The position numbers and the translations under genes were made by a program. The notes below the pieces were generated by a model. That model had not been told where the DNA came from, did no database searches, and saw nothing but the letters and a program-made list of their open reading frames with translations. DNA of 56,330 nucleotides from Actinomycetota bacterium (GTDB lineage Bacteria; Actinomycetota; Acidimicrobiia; IMCC26256; VFJJ01): NCBI GenBank assembly GCA_009886115.1, contig VFJJ01000021.1, forward strand, positions 1 through 56,330. Direction: 5' to 3'. Positions 9,345 to 16,695 of this stretch are shown piece after piece (position 1 is the stretch's first letter; every line of letters starts with the position of its first letter).

Positions 9345-10252
9345 TGCCCGGCGGCCGCCGACGCGGCCTCGGCCCCGGCCTGCACGGTCGCGGCCACTGC
9401 TCGCCCGGCTTCGCTCGGCACGAGCGCCGCCGCCCGGCGCCGCACCACCCACGACCCGTCGTGCGCCGCGAGGAGCGCCTCGATCAGGACCCGACCCGAG
9501 CCCGTGGGATCGAGAGCGGCCAGGGCTCCGCACGGGAGATCGCACCCGCCCCCCAGCTCGGCAAGGAAGGCCCGCTCGGCGGTGACCGCGGCGCGCGCAT
9601 CGGGCCGATCGATCGCTCCGCACCATTCGATCGCCTGCTCGTCGTCGCTGCGGCATTCGACGGCCACGGCGCCCTGGCCCACCTGCGGGAGCATCACCGA
9701 CGGCTCGAGCAGCTCGGTGAGGTGCTCGCTCCAGCCCAGCCGGATGAACGCCGCGGCCGCGACCACGACGGCGTCGAAGTCGGCGGCCCGAGCGAGGCGG
9801 GTCGCCATGTTGCCTCGCAGCTCGTGGAACACGATGTCGGGCCGGATCGCGGCGAGCTGAGCCCGCCGGCGGACCGAGCCCGTGGCGACCGTCCCCCCGT
9901 GGGGGATGTCGTCGAGTCGCGAGCCCACCAGCGCGTCACGCACGTCTTCGCGCTCGGGTATCGCGCCCAGCACGAGCCCGTCGGCGAGTCGAGACGGCAG
10001 GTCCTTGGCCGAGTGCACGGCCAGATCGGCTCTGCCGTCGAGCAGGGCTTCCTCCACCTCCTTGACGAACACACCGGTCCCACCGAGGGCTGAGATCGGA
10101 ACCTCGGTGCTGCGATCGCCGACGGTCGAGACCACGACGATCTCGGTCTCGACGCCGCAGGTCTCGGCCAGGCGACGGGCGACCATGTCGGCCTGCCACC
10201 GGGCCAACGGGCTCCCGCGGGTGGCGAGGCGGACCTTCGGTGCCGGGCTCAC
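9341..10252 (-). CDS. hemC: Hydroxymethylbilane synthase (porphobilinogen deaminase)
   Basis: 303 residues from a GTG at 10252 that overlaps the hemA stop (GTGA). It polymerises four porphobilinogens to hydroxymethylbilane. The dipyrromethane cofactor cysteine is C237 in LGGGCDLPCG, and the catalytic Asp is D84 in VHSAKDLPS. N-terminal RLATRGSPLARWQA and the segment VRRRAQL are typical. Length is normal for the family. Substrate comes from HemB and product goes to HemD, both encoded in the same run of overlapping genes. Confidence 0.97.
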   Translation of the reverse strand: MSPAPKVRLATRGSPLARWQADMVARRLAETCGVETEIVVVSTVGDRSTEVPISALGGTGVFVKEVEEALLDGRADLAVHSAKDLPSRLADGLVLGAIPEREDVRDALVGSRLDDIPHGGTVATGSVRRRAQLAAIRPDIVFHELRGNMATRLARAADFDAVVVAAAAFIRLGWSEHLTELLEPSVMLPQVGQGAVAVECRSDDEQAIEWCGAIDRPDARAAVTAERAFLAELGGGCDLPCGALAALDPTGSGRVLIEALLAAHDGSWVVRRRAAALVPSEAGRAVAATVQAGAEAASAAAGQ

Positions 10253-11505
10253 AGGTCGAACAGAGCCGTGAGGAGGTCGCGCCAGGCGGCGTGGTCGTCG
10301 GCGCTGGCGGCCTTGAGACGCATGGTGGGCTCGTGGAGGAGCTTGTTGACGATGCCTCTGGTCAAGGCCTCGATGGCCTCGCGAGAACGGGGGTCGAGCT
10401 CCGACAGACGGTTGGTGTACCGGTCGAGCTCGGCGATCCGGATCTCCTCGGCCCGCTCTCGCAGCGCCACCACGAGCGGGGCGGCCTCGCGGGCCAGGCG
10501 ATCCTCGCGAAAGCGCGCCAGCTCATCGCCGATGATCGCACGGGCCCGAGGCAGCTCGGCCTTCCGGGTATCGAGGACCCGATCAGCGTGGGCCTCGAGG
10601 TGGCTCATGTCGATGACGGTGACCCCGGGAACACCCGCCGCGCCCGGGTCGACGTCGCGGGGCACGGCGATGTCGATGATCAACAGCGGACGAGACGGCC
10701 GTCCGCTCATGGCCGCCACGATGTCGTCGACGGTGACCACGAAGTCGGGCGCGCCCGTGGAGGTGAGGAGCACGTCGGCTCGGCCCATCACGGATCGGAG
10801 TTGATCGAGGCCGATCCCGCGGCCGCCGATCCGGGTGGCGAGCTCGACGGCCCGCTCGGGGGAACGGTTGGCCACGATGACCTCACCCGCGGCCGCGTCG
10901 GCCAGGGCCGTCGTCATTCCCTCGCCCATGACTCCGGCCCCGACGAGCACGACGTTGGCGCCGGCGAGCGATCCGAGCAGGGATGTGGCCACCGCGACCG
11001 CGGTGGTCGAGATCGAGACCGAGCCTCGACCGATGGCCGTCTCGGTGCGGATGCGCTTGCCGACCTCGACCGCGTGCCGGAACGTGCGCGAGAGGCTCTG
11101 GAGCGCCGTCCCCTCGCGCTCGGCGACCAGCCAGGCCTCACGGACCTGACCGAGCACCTCCGACTCGCCGATGATCATCGAGTCGAGACCCGCGGCCACG
11201 GCGAAAAGGTGCGAGACCGCGGCGTCGTCGTGGTAGGTGTAAAGGTGCGACGTGAGCGTGTTGGTGTCGCACCCGGCCTGCGCCGCGAGGAACTCGACGG
11301 CGTCCTGGACCCCGGGATGGAACTTCGTGCAGCGGGCGTAGACCTCGGTTCGGTTGCACGTGGACAACACGACGGCCTCAGCCAAGTGCTCACGCTGGGC
11401 CAGGTCGTGGAGCGCCTTGGGGACCAGCGAGGGATTGATGGCCAGACGCTCGAGCAGGTTGAGCGGTGCGCTGTGGTGATTGAGACCCACGACGACGAGT
11501 GACAT
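10249..11505 (-). CDS. hemA: Glutamyl-tRNA reductase
   Basis: 418 residues. It reduces glutamyl-tRNA to glutamate-1-semialdehyde with NADPH, the committed step of C5 heme synthesis. Catalytic C50 lies in LSTCNRTEVYA; the N-terminal VVGLNHHSAPLNLLERLA, the segment IIGESEVLGQV and the nucleotide-binding GAGVMGEGM are all as expected. It begins 9 bases after rex, as in the Streptomyces rex-hemACD operon, where Rex represses heme synthesis when NADH is low. The substrate is charged tRNA-Glu. Confidence 0.98.
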   Translation of the reverse strand: MSLVVVGLNHHSAPLNLLERLAINPSLVPKALHDLAQREHLAEAVVLSTCNRTEVYARCTKFHPGVQDAVEFLAAQAGCDTNTLTSHLYTYHDDAAVSHLFAVAAGLDSMIIGESEVLGQVREAWLVAEREGTALQSLSRTFRHAVEVGKRIRTETAIGRGSVSISTTAVAVATSLLGSLAGANVVLVGAGVMGEGMTTALADAAAGEVIVANRSPERAVELATRIGGRGIGLDQLRSVMGRADVLLTSTGAPDFVVTVDDIVAAMSGRPSRPLLIIDIAVPRDVDPGAAGVPGVTVIDMSHLEAHADRVLDTRKAELPRARAIIGDELARFREDRLAREAAPLVVALRERAEEIRIAELDRYTNRLSELDPRSREAIEALTRGIVNKLLHEPTMRLKAASADDHAAWRDLLTALFDL

Positions 11506-11514
11506 GGCTGCCGC

Positions 11515-12297
11515 TCACCCCGCCGCTTCGACGCTGACGCTGACGCTGACGCTGGTGGCGGCACCGTTGGTCGTGCTGGCACCGTTGGTCGTGCTGGCAC
11601 CGTTGGTCGTGCTGGCACCGTTGTCGAGTCGACGGCGACGGTAGAACGACAGTATCTGCAGCTCGATGGCCAGATCGACGTCGCGTACCAGCACCTCGGC
11701 CGGCACGCTCAAGACGGTGGGAGCGAAGTTCAGGATCGAGGTGATCCCGGCTCGGACGAGGCGGTCGGCGACCGATTGCGATGCCGGCGCCGGAACGGCC
11801 AGGACCGCGATGGCCACGGCCCGCTCGCGAACGATCCGGTCGAGCTCGTCGAGGTGCTCGATGGGCCGGTCGGCGACGAGCTTGCCCACCTTGGCCGGAT
11901 CGCTGTCGAGCAACGCTGCGATGCGAAAGCCCCGAGCCGAGAACCCGCCGTAGTTGGCCAAGGCCTGACCGAGGTTGCCGATCCCGACGATGGCCACAGC
12001 CCAGTCGTTGGTGAGCCCCAGCTCCTGGGAGATCTGGTAGAGCAGGAACTCGACGTCGTAGCCCACCCCGCGGGTGCCGTACGAGCCGAGATAGCTGAGA
12101 TCCTTGCGGACCTTGGCGGCGTTCACGCCGGCCAGCTCAGCGAGGCGATCGGACGAGATGGTCGTCGTGTTGTGCTCGACCGAGGCCAGGAGCACGCGGA
12201 AGTAGACGGGGAGCCGGGCCACGGTGGCCTCGGGGATCTTGCGCCGGGTGCGTTCACCCGAGACCCGGCCGGCGAGACCACCCCGTCCGACGGTCAC
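11515..12297 (-). CDS. rex: Redox-sensing transcriptional repressor Rex
   Basis: 260 residues from a GTG start. The N-terminal winged helix contains IPEATVARLPVYFRVL and AAKVRKDLSYLGSYGTRGVGYDVEFL. The Rossmann domain starts AVAIVGIGNLGQALANY. Rex leaves DNA when NADH rises and binds when NAD+ dominates. After the normal end (ELQILSFYRRRR) there is an extra tail of about 36 residues made of NGASTT three times and a Ser-Val run, encoded by an 18-bp repeat. A sequence like the Rex operator overlaps the likely promoter about 82 bp upstream, which predicts autoregulation with the hem genes. The tail is not needed for known Rex functions. Confidence 0.97.
   Translation of the reverse strand: MTVGRGGLAGRVSGERTRRKIPEATVARLPVYFRVLLASVEHNTTTISSDRLAELAGVNAAKVRKDLSYLGSYGTRGVGYDVEFLLYQISQELGLTNDWAVAIVGIGNLGQALANYGGFSARGFRIAALLDSDPAKVGKLVADRPIEHLDELDRIVRERAVAIAVLAVPAPASQSVADRLVRAGITSILNFAPTVLSVPAEVLVRDVDLAIELQILSFYRRRRLDNGASTTNGASTTNGASTTNGAATSVSVSVSVEAAG
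11531..11614. repeat. Two simple-sequence arrays in the 3' end of rex
   Basis: Positions 11531-11554 hold four copies of ACGCTG; positions 11561-11614 hold three perfect copies of an 18-bp unit GCACCGTTGGTCGTGCTG, with a partial fourth copy following. Both arrays are in frame in rex and encode the Ser-Val and NGASTT repeats of its tail, so copy changes alter tail length without a frameshift. Confidence 0.95.
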
Positions 12298-12366
12298 GGA
12301 CCCACTCGGGTTCTGTCGGGGACGTTGCCGACGTGTCGCTCGGGGTAACGGCTGACCATCGACGAG

Positions 12367-12396
12367 ATATTAGTGCGCTTGTGAAACGAATCCCAA
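12367..12396 (-). promoter_or_regulatory. Predicted rex-hem promoter with overlapping Rex operator
   Basis: On the minus strand TTGGGA (12396-12391) and TAATAT (12372-12367) are separated by 18 bases and resemble -35 and -10 boxes. The plus-strand sequence TTGTGAAACGAATCCCAA (12379-12396) matches the Rex operator TTGTGAA-N4-TTCACAA at 12 of 14 defined positions, one half perfectly. Because it covers the -35 box and most of the spacer, bound Rex would block RNA polymerase. Confidence 0.65.
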
Positions 12397-12422
12397 GGCG
12401 GCTCGGGTGGCCGCAGCCGGCC

Positions 12423-12458
12423 CGGAGGCCCGGGAGACGGGTGCCTCCCGGGCCTCCG
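12423..12458 (-). terminator. Strong hairpin terminator after the cupredoxin gene
   Basis: A perfect 14-bp stem (arms 12423-12436 and 12445-12458, core GGAGGCCCGGGAG / CTCCCGGGCCTCC) closes an 8-base loop. It lies 67 bases past the stop of the minus-strand cupredoxin gene and before the rex promoter. No T-run follows on either strand, as is common for actinobacterial terminators. Confidence 0.75.
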
Positions 12459-12524
12459 ACCGAAGGCGGGCCCAGTCGGGCCCGGGCTGGCCCCACCCTC
12501 ACCGACCTGACCGCAGCCGCAATC

Positions 12525-12980
12525 TCAGGCGACGGTGAGGGTGCCCGTCATCGCCGGGTGGAAGTTGCAGTGGTAGGCGAACGTGCCCGCGGCGGCCGCC
12601 GCGTACTCGAACGTGGCTCCGCTGGCGAGGCTGCCGGAGTCGGCCGACGCATCGTCGAACGTGACGGTGTGGGCCGCTCCGTCGTCGTTCGTGAAGACGA
12701 CCGTGGCGCCGACGGCTGCGCTCAGCTCGGCCGGCGAGAACGCGAAGTCTTTGATCGACACCGCTGTTCCCGCTGCCGATACCTCGTCGGCGGGTACGGC
12801 ATCGCCTGCCGAGTCGTCGCCCGCCGGCGGGACGGTCGTGGTCTCGTCGGCCGGCGCCGCGGTGGCGTCGGTGCTCTCGGACGTCTCGGTGCCCCCGCCC
12901 GAGTCGTCGTCGTCACCGCAGGCCGACAGGGCCAGGATCGCGGTGGCCGAGATGGCCAGGAGCATTCGGTGGTGTCGCAT
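12525..12980 (-). CDS. Cupredoxin (plastocyanin-like) lipoprotein
   Basis: 151 residues from the ATG at 12980, chosen because AAGGGGAC stands eight bases ahead; a longer frame from 13004 lacks this. A signal peptide ends in a lipobox (ALSAC, lipid-bearing C21). A Thr/Asp/Pro-rich linker to about residue 70 is followed by a single cupredoxin domain. The type-1 copper ligands are all present: H104, C138, H141 and M144, in AAHTVTF and YHCNFHPAM. It is therefore a small blue copper electron carrier tethered outside the membrane, and could accept electrons from the diheme cytochrome encoded nearby. Its partner is not shown by the sequence. Confidence 0.93.
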   Translation of the reverse strand: MRHHRMLLAISATAILALSACGDDDDSGGGTETSESTDATAAPADETTTVPPAGDDSAGDAVPADEVSAAGTAVSIKDFAFSPAELSAAVGATVVFTNDDGAAHTVTFDDASADSGSLASGATFEYAAAAAGTFAYHCNFHPAMTGTLTVA

Positions 12981-13007
12981 GGTGATGTCCCCTTGACGTG
13001 TCATGGA

Positions 13008-13046
13008 TGGTGCCGTTTGATGGTGCCGTTTGATGCTGCTGGTTGA
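13008..13046. repeat. 13-bp direct repeat upstream of the cupredoxin gene
   Basis: TGGTGCCGTTTGA occurs twice head to tail (13008-13020, 13021-13033), followed by a degenerate third copy TGCTGCTGGTTGA. The array lies between the divergent cupredoxin and membrane-protein genes, so it may hold regulator sites. Confidence 0.6.
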
Positions 13047-13161
13047 TGCATGGTCAGCCCTGGCGAACGCACTGACGTGGTCGCGAGCTCGATCGCCGGG
13101 CGCCTCGACCGTAGCGCCGGAGCAGGGGGGTCGTGGTTCACCCCGCTACGCTCGTCCCACC

Positions 13162-13896
13162 ATGGTCTCGGGCCTGGCCTTTCTCGCCACCGCCATCGCC
13201 ACGTTGTTCTGGGAGGCGATGCTGGTCCGCTACACGCGGCGCCGTCGGCCCCACGAGGGGGTGTGGACGGTCGCGCTCGCCATGTTCGCGGGAGCCACGA
13301 CGGCGCTGGCGGTGGGGGCCTCGACCGGCTGGGACGCCCCGACGTTCCGGGTGTTCTACCTCCTCGGAGCGATCCTCAACGTGCCCTGGTTGGCCCTGGG
13401 AACGGTCTACCTGCTGGGCTCGGCGCGTCTGGCCCGGGCCTGCCGCACGGTGCTGCTGGTGTTCACCGGGGTGGCCATCGGGGCGGTGTTCGTGGCGCCG
13501 ATCGAAGGCGTCGTGCCCCGCACTGCGATCCCCTCGGGCCATGATCTGTTCGGTCCGTTCCCCCGAGTCCTGGCTGCGGTCGGCAGCGGCCTCGGTGCCC
13601 TCGTCATCCTGGCTGGAGCGCTCTGGTCGGTCTGGTCAGCGCTGCGGGACGCGCGTGCCGACGCTGCTCCGAGGCACGACAGCGACTCATCGTCGGCCCG
13701 GGTCGCGTGGTCGAACGGTGCCATCGCGTTGGGCACGCTCGTCCTGTCGTCGGGCGGCTTGTGGCAGGGCATCGTGGGCGACGACGAGGCCTTCGCCATC
13801 TCGCTCGTGCTCGGGATCGCGGTGATCCATCTGGGGTTCGTGCTCTCGACCCGGGGCGCCGGGCTCGCGCGCACGCTGAGCCCCGTCGGCGGCTGA
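13162..13896 (+). CDS. Multi-span membrane protein of unknown function
   Basis: 244 residues from the ATG at 13162, selected because hydrophobic coding begins there and a TACGCT -10-like box lies 9 bases upstream, giving an almost leaderless transcript. Seven hydrophobic stretches can be seen through the length, with a basic loop after the first (RYTRRRRPHEG) and a polar loop near residue 170 (ADAAPRHDSDSSS). No catalytic motif stands out. It is divergent from the cupredoxin gene, which is the only contextual hint. I do not recognise the family. Confidence 0.75.
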   Translation: MVSGLAFLATAIATLFWEAMLVRYTRRRRPHEGVWTVALAMFAGATTALAVGASTGWDAPTFRVFYLLGAILNVPWLALGTVYLLGSARLARACRTVLLVFTGVAIGAVFVAPIEGVVPRTAIPSGHDLFGPFPRVLAAVGSGLGALVILAGALWSVWSALRDARADAAPRHDSDSSSARVAWSNGAIALGTLVLSSGGLWQGIVGDDEAFAISLVLGIAVIHLGFVLSTRGAGLARTLSPVGG

Positions 13897-14273
13897 CCCC
13901 AGGGTTCGCCCCCAATTGCCCACTCTCCGTGGTCGATGGGGTTCAAGGCTCGGGCCCGGTGTCGCCGATACATCTTCTGGAACACGCAACGCCTGCCTCA
14001 CCGCAGCGGATCGGGTTCCGACAGTCCATCACCGCCGGGGTTCCGGTACGTGGGGGTGGGCGTGTTGTCCGGTCGAACCCATCCGGGGACGATCGGGCAG
14101 ACAGCCTCCCAGCCCGCCCCGACCACGCCCACCCCCTCGACAGGAACCCCGGCGAGTGACGGTCTCGTGTTCTCTCGTTCTCTGCAGCGCGCTCGTGCCG
14201 TGTGCTCTCCGGCTGAGGCCTGCTCCGGTCAGGCCGGTGGGCTCCGAGGTCTCCGCAGCGGCCGCAGCGGCGA
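13897..14273. other. 377-bp intergenic region with a long imperfect inverted repeat
   Basis: No convincing gene is seen on either strand. The middle holds a large inverted repeat (listed separately). The flanking genes converge, so transcription termination is one likely role. Confidence 0.6.
14026..14162. repeat. Long imperfect inverted repeat, potential stem-loop
   Basis: The left arm 14026-14064 and right arm 14122-14162 pair in three blocks: CC-TCAC, then CGCCGGGGTTCC (12 perfect pairs), an internal loop of 7 and 6 bases, then GGGGGTGGGCGTG (13 perfect pairs). About 57 bases lie between the arms. It could be a structured RNA, a bidirectional terminator or a small mobile-element remnant. 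Confidence 0.7.
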
Positions 14274-14363
14274 TCAGCGGCTCTGGAACACGAACTGGAT
14301 GATCGCCGCGCCGAGGATCAGGGCGAGCAGGATGGCGATGGCGATGGTGGTGCCGGGCCGCAT
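14274..14363 (-). CDS. 29-residue single-span membrane peptide
   Basis: The short frame starts MRPGTTIAIAILLALILG and ends QFVFQSR: a short basic start, one continuous hydrophobic helix of about 18 residues, and a short polar end. GAGGAG lies nine bases before the ATG, which is a good ribosome site and the main reason to believe it. It follows the SAM hydroxide adenosyltransferase gene by 83 bases in the same direction and may be co-transcribed. Similar tiny one-helix proteins are common in Actinobacteria; no function can be given. Confidence 0.55.
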   Translation of the reverse strand: MRPGTTIAIAILLALILGAAIIQFVFQSR

Positions 14364-14446
14364 GGGCGTGGCTCCTCGGGGCTCAGGGGCTCAGGGGTAG
14401 CAGGGATGCGGGGACGCGGGACGGAGCGGGGGCGGGGCTGAGAGGC

Positions 14447-15262
14447 TCAGCTGGGTGGGCTCAAGTTGACCGGGGTGTTGGCCTGGAGATGCAGGGCCTC
14501 GGCAGCCGAGGCCTGGTTGAGCGCCAGCGCGATCAGGCCGTAGCTGTCGACGAGCGCCACGAGCTCCGCCGGGCGGGCGTCGGCGAAGGTGTCGACCCAT
14601 CGGGCCAGTCGGGTCTGGTCGCGCACCTTCACCTCGATCGCGGCGCCCACGCTGAACCCGAGCTGGCTCAGCTCGTCGGGCTCCACGTTGAGTTGGGCGT
14701 TGCCGAAACGGTCGATCCACAGGACCTCGCCGCCGATGCCGTCGCCGTGGGGGCGCGTGAGCGGCAGGATCGACGGCATCAGCCCGTGCACGTCGATCGG
14801 ATCGCCCAGGTCGAACAGCTCCACTCCCGTCGCCAGGGTGGCCGCCGCCGGGGCGAAGATGTCGCGACCGGCGAACGTGGGGCCTGCGGCCTCGATGTGG
14901 TAGTCGGTGTTGGTGAGCGAGACGGCACGCGACGCCCCACCGAGCATGGCGACCGCCGGGGCGAGCAACCCGTTGTCGGGGCCGACCAGGAAACCGGTCT
15001 CGACCTCGACGGCGATGGCCCGTCGTGCGGTGCCCACCGTGGGGTCGATCACGGCGAGGATCACGCCCGGGGGCAGGTACTGCGCAGCTCGGGCCAGGGT
15101 GAGCGATCCCGCTCGCACGTCGAACGGGGCCACGTCGTGGGTGACGTCGACGATCACCACGCCGGCAGCCAGGCGCATCATCACGGCCTTGCACACGCCG
15201 ACGAACTCGTCGCGGGTTCCGTAGTCGGAGAGGAAGGAGACGACGCTCGGCGGCTCGGCCAT
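14447..15262 (-). CDS. S-adenosyl-L-methionine hydroxide adenosyltransferase (DUF62 family)
   Basis: 271 residues. Family landmarks are FLSDYGTRDEFVGVCKAVM at the N-terminus, IVDVTHDVAPFDVRAG, AVIDPTVGTARRAIAVE and FAGRDIFAPAAATLATG, with the C-terminal barrel domain starting at GEVLWIDRFGNAQLN. Enzymes of this family split SAM to adenosine and methionine using hydroxide, related in fold to SAM halogenases. No chloride or fluoride pathway genes are near. The gene reads toward the 29-residue peptide and stands alone otherwise. Its physiological role is not well defined, probably SAM turnover. Confidence 0.93.
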   Translation of the reverse strand: MAEPPSVVSFLSDYGTRDEFVGVCKAVMMRLAAGVVIVDVTHDVAPFDVRAGSLTLARAAQYLPPGVILAVIDPTVGTARRAIAVEVETGFLVGPDNGLLAPAVAMLGGASRAVSLTNTDYHIEAAGPTFAGRDIFAPAAATLATGVELFDLGDPIDVHGLMPSILPLTRPHGDGIGGEVLWIDRFGNAQLNVEPDELSQLGFSVGAAIEVKVRDQTRLARWVDTFADARPAELVALVDSYGLIALALNQASAAEALHLQANTPVNLSPPS

Positions 15263-15401
15263 GCTCCAAGGATCGGCGACGCCAACGACCGCGGACGAAC
15301 CGGGTGCTCGATTTCCTCAGCGTTGCGCGGTCGTCAGCTTTGGTCGCTCGCTTCGGTCGTCGGCTGAGGCCGACGCGCGGCCCCGGCTGACGGGAGCCGC
15401 T

Positions 15402-15596
15402 CTACGCGGTCTCGGTGTAGCGCGACTCGAGGTACGTGTCGACGTCGGTGTCGCGTACCCGGAACGACCGGCCGACGCGCACGGCCGGCAGCTCGCCGGC
15501 CTTGATGAGGCGGTAGATCGTCATCGACGACACGCGCATGAGGTCGGCGACCTCTTGGACCGTCAAGAACCGGGCCTTGGCGAAGGACTCCGTCAT
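15402..15596 (-). CDS. BldC/excisionase-like helix-turn-helix protein
   Basis: 64 residues from the ATG at 15596, with AGAGG ten bases upstream; longer frames add only arginine-rich shadow sequence. It is a winged MerR-type helix-turn-helix: FLTVQEVADLMRVSSMTIYRLIKAG followed by GELPAVRVGRSFRVRDTDVDTYLES. The same type of gene lies next to proC in mycobacteria (Rv0500A beside Rv0500). There it is followed by a tiny Lys/Arg-rich ribosomal protein gene, which I looked for here and did not find. It probably acts as a small DNA-binding regulator; targets are unknown. Confidence 0.9.
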   Translation of the reverse strand: MTESFAKARFLTVQEVADLMRVSSMTIYRLIKAGELPAVRVGRSFRVRDTDVDTYLESRYTETA

Positions 15597-15858
15597 GATG
15601 ATGCGCCTCTGTTCCCTTGGTGATCGCCGGCTGCCCGGTGGTCGGCTGTTCGGTCTCGAGCTCCGTGTCGCGGGCCGGACGTCGCCGCCCGCTGGCACGC
15701 TAGGCCGAGTGATGCGAGATGTCCACTGGGAACAGTGTGTCACATGTTGCTGGGGTGGCTGGACGTCGGGCCGACGTTGGTGCGGGTCCGAGACGACGCC
15801 GGGACGGCTCTGGGACGGGGCCCGAAGGGCCCGTTCCCCGGGCGTGCGATGCCTGGTG

Positions 15859-16668
15859 TCAGGAACCGGCGCCGAGCTGGCGCGAGCGTTCGGTGGCTGC
15901 GCTCACGGCGTCGAGGAAGGCTGCGCGAACGGCGTGGGATTCGAGGGCTCGCAGCCCGGCCGCGGTGGTGCCTCCGGGCGAGGTGACCGCCGCTCGCAGC
16001 GCCTCGGGCCCGTCGGGCCCCTGGGCCAGCAGGACGGCCGAGCCGAGCAGGGTCTCGATGGTGAGCGTGGTGGCCACGTCACGGGGCAGTCCGTTCAGCA
16101 CCCCGGCCTCGATGAGGGCCTCGGCCACCAGGAACACGTAGGCCGGTCCCGATCCGGAGAGCCCGGTCACGGCGTCGAGATAGCGCTCGGGCACCCGAAC
16201 CACCGTCCCCACCGCCTCGAGGATGGCCGCCGCTCGATCGAGGTGCTCGGTGGCCGCGTGGGTGCCCGCAGCGATGGCCGTGACGCCCTTGCGCACGAGC
16301 GCCGGGGTGTTCGGCATGGCCCGGACGACGGGTTGGCCGTCCAGGTGGGCCTCGATGCTGGCGATGGTGACGCCGGCCGCGATCGACAGCACCAGCGTGT
16401 CGGGCTCGGCCACCCCGGCCACGTCGTCGAGGGCCGCGCCCACGTCGCCGGGCTTGACCGCCACGACCACGACCGATGCGCCCCGGGCTGCGGCGCCGGT
16501 GCTCGCCTCGACGGTCAGACCCGGGAACACGGCGGCCAGCTCGGCGCGTCGCGAGGCCACCACCTCGGCGACCGCGATGTCGTCGGCCCGACGGCCGCCC
16601 TGGAGCAGACCCCCGATCAGGGCCTCGCCCATCCGTCCGCCACCCACCACCGCCAGCCGCGCCGTCAT
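15859..16668 (-). CDS. proC: Pyrroline-5-carboxylate reductase
   Basis: 269 residues. It reduces pyrroline-5-carboxylate to proline with NAD(P)H, the last step of proline synthesis. The Rossmann motif AVVGGGRMGEALIGGLL starts the protein; AMPNTPALVRKGVTAIAAG and the C-terminal signature LSGSGPAYVFLVAEALIEAGVLNGLPRD followed by TSPGGTTAAGL are diagnostic. Length is standard. It reads in the same direction as the NYN gene 27 bases upstream and may share its transcript. Confidence 0.97.
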   Translation of the reverse strand: MTARLAVVGGGRMGEALIGGLLQGGRRADDIAVAEVVASRRAELAAVFPGLTVEASTGAAARGASVVVVAVKPGDVGAALDDVAGVAEPDTLVLSIAAGVTIASIEAHLDGQPVVRAMPNTPALVRKGVTAIAAGTHAATEHLDRAAAILEAVGTVVRVPERYLDAVTGLSGSGPAYVFLVAEALIEAGVLNGLPRDVATTLTIETLLGSAVLLAQGPDGPEALRAAVTSPGGTTAAGLRALESHAVRAAFLDAVSAATERSRQLGAGS

Positions 16669-16695
16669 GGCCCAGAGGGTACGCCGCGACCCGAG

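Noticed and set aside
7153-9585. An 810-codon open frame on the plus strand opposite hemB, hemD and hemC
   Set aside because: It is antisense to three clear heme genes, is rich in Arg, Pro and Ala and has no domain. Long antisense frames are usual in high-GC DNA.
9345-9656. Upstream extension of hemD by about 100 codons
   Set aside because: It would overlap hemC by over 300 bases and encodes Arg-rich shadow sequence. The GTGA overlap at 9344 is the better start.
13897-14273. tRNA-like TTCGAACC segment in the intergenic region near 14073
   Set aside because: No acceptor stem or anticodon arm can be formed around it; it is part of the long inverted-repeat loop region.
15263-15401. Search for the tiny Lys/Arg-rich ribosomal protein gene that follows the BldC-like gene in mycobacteria
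   Set aside because: Neither strand shows a short basic frame here; stops interrupt all candidates.
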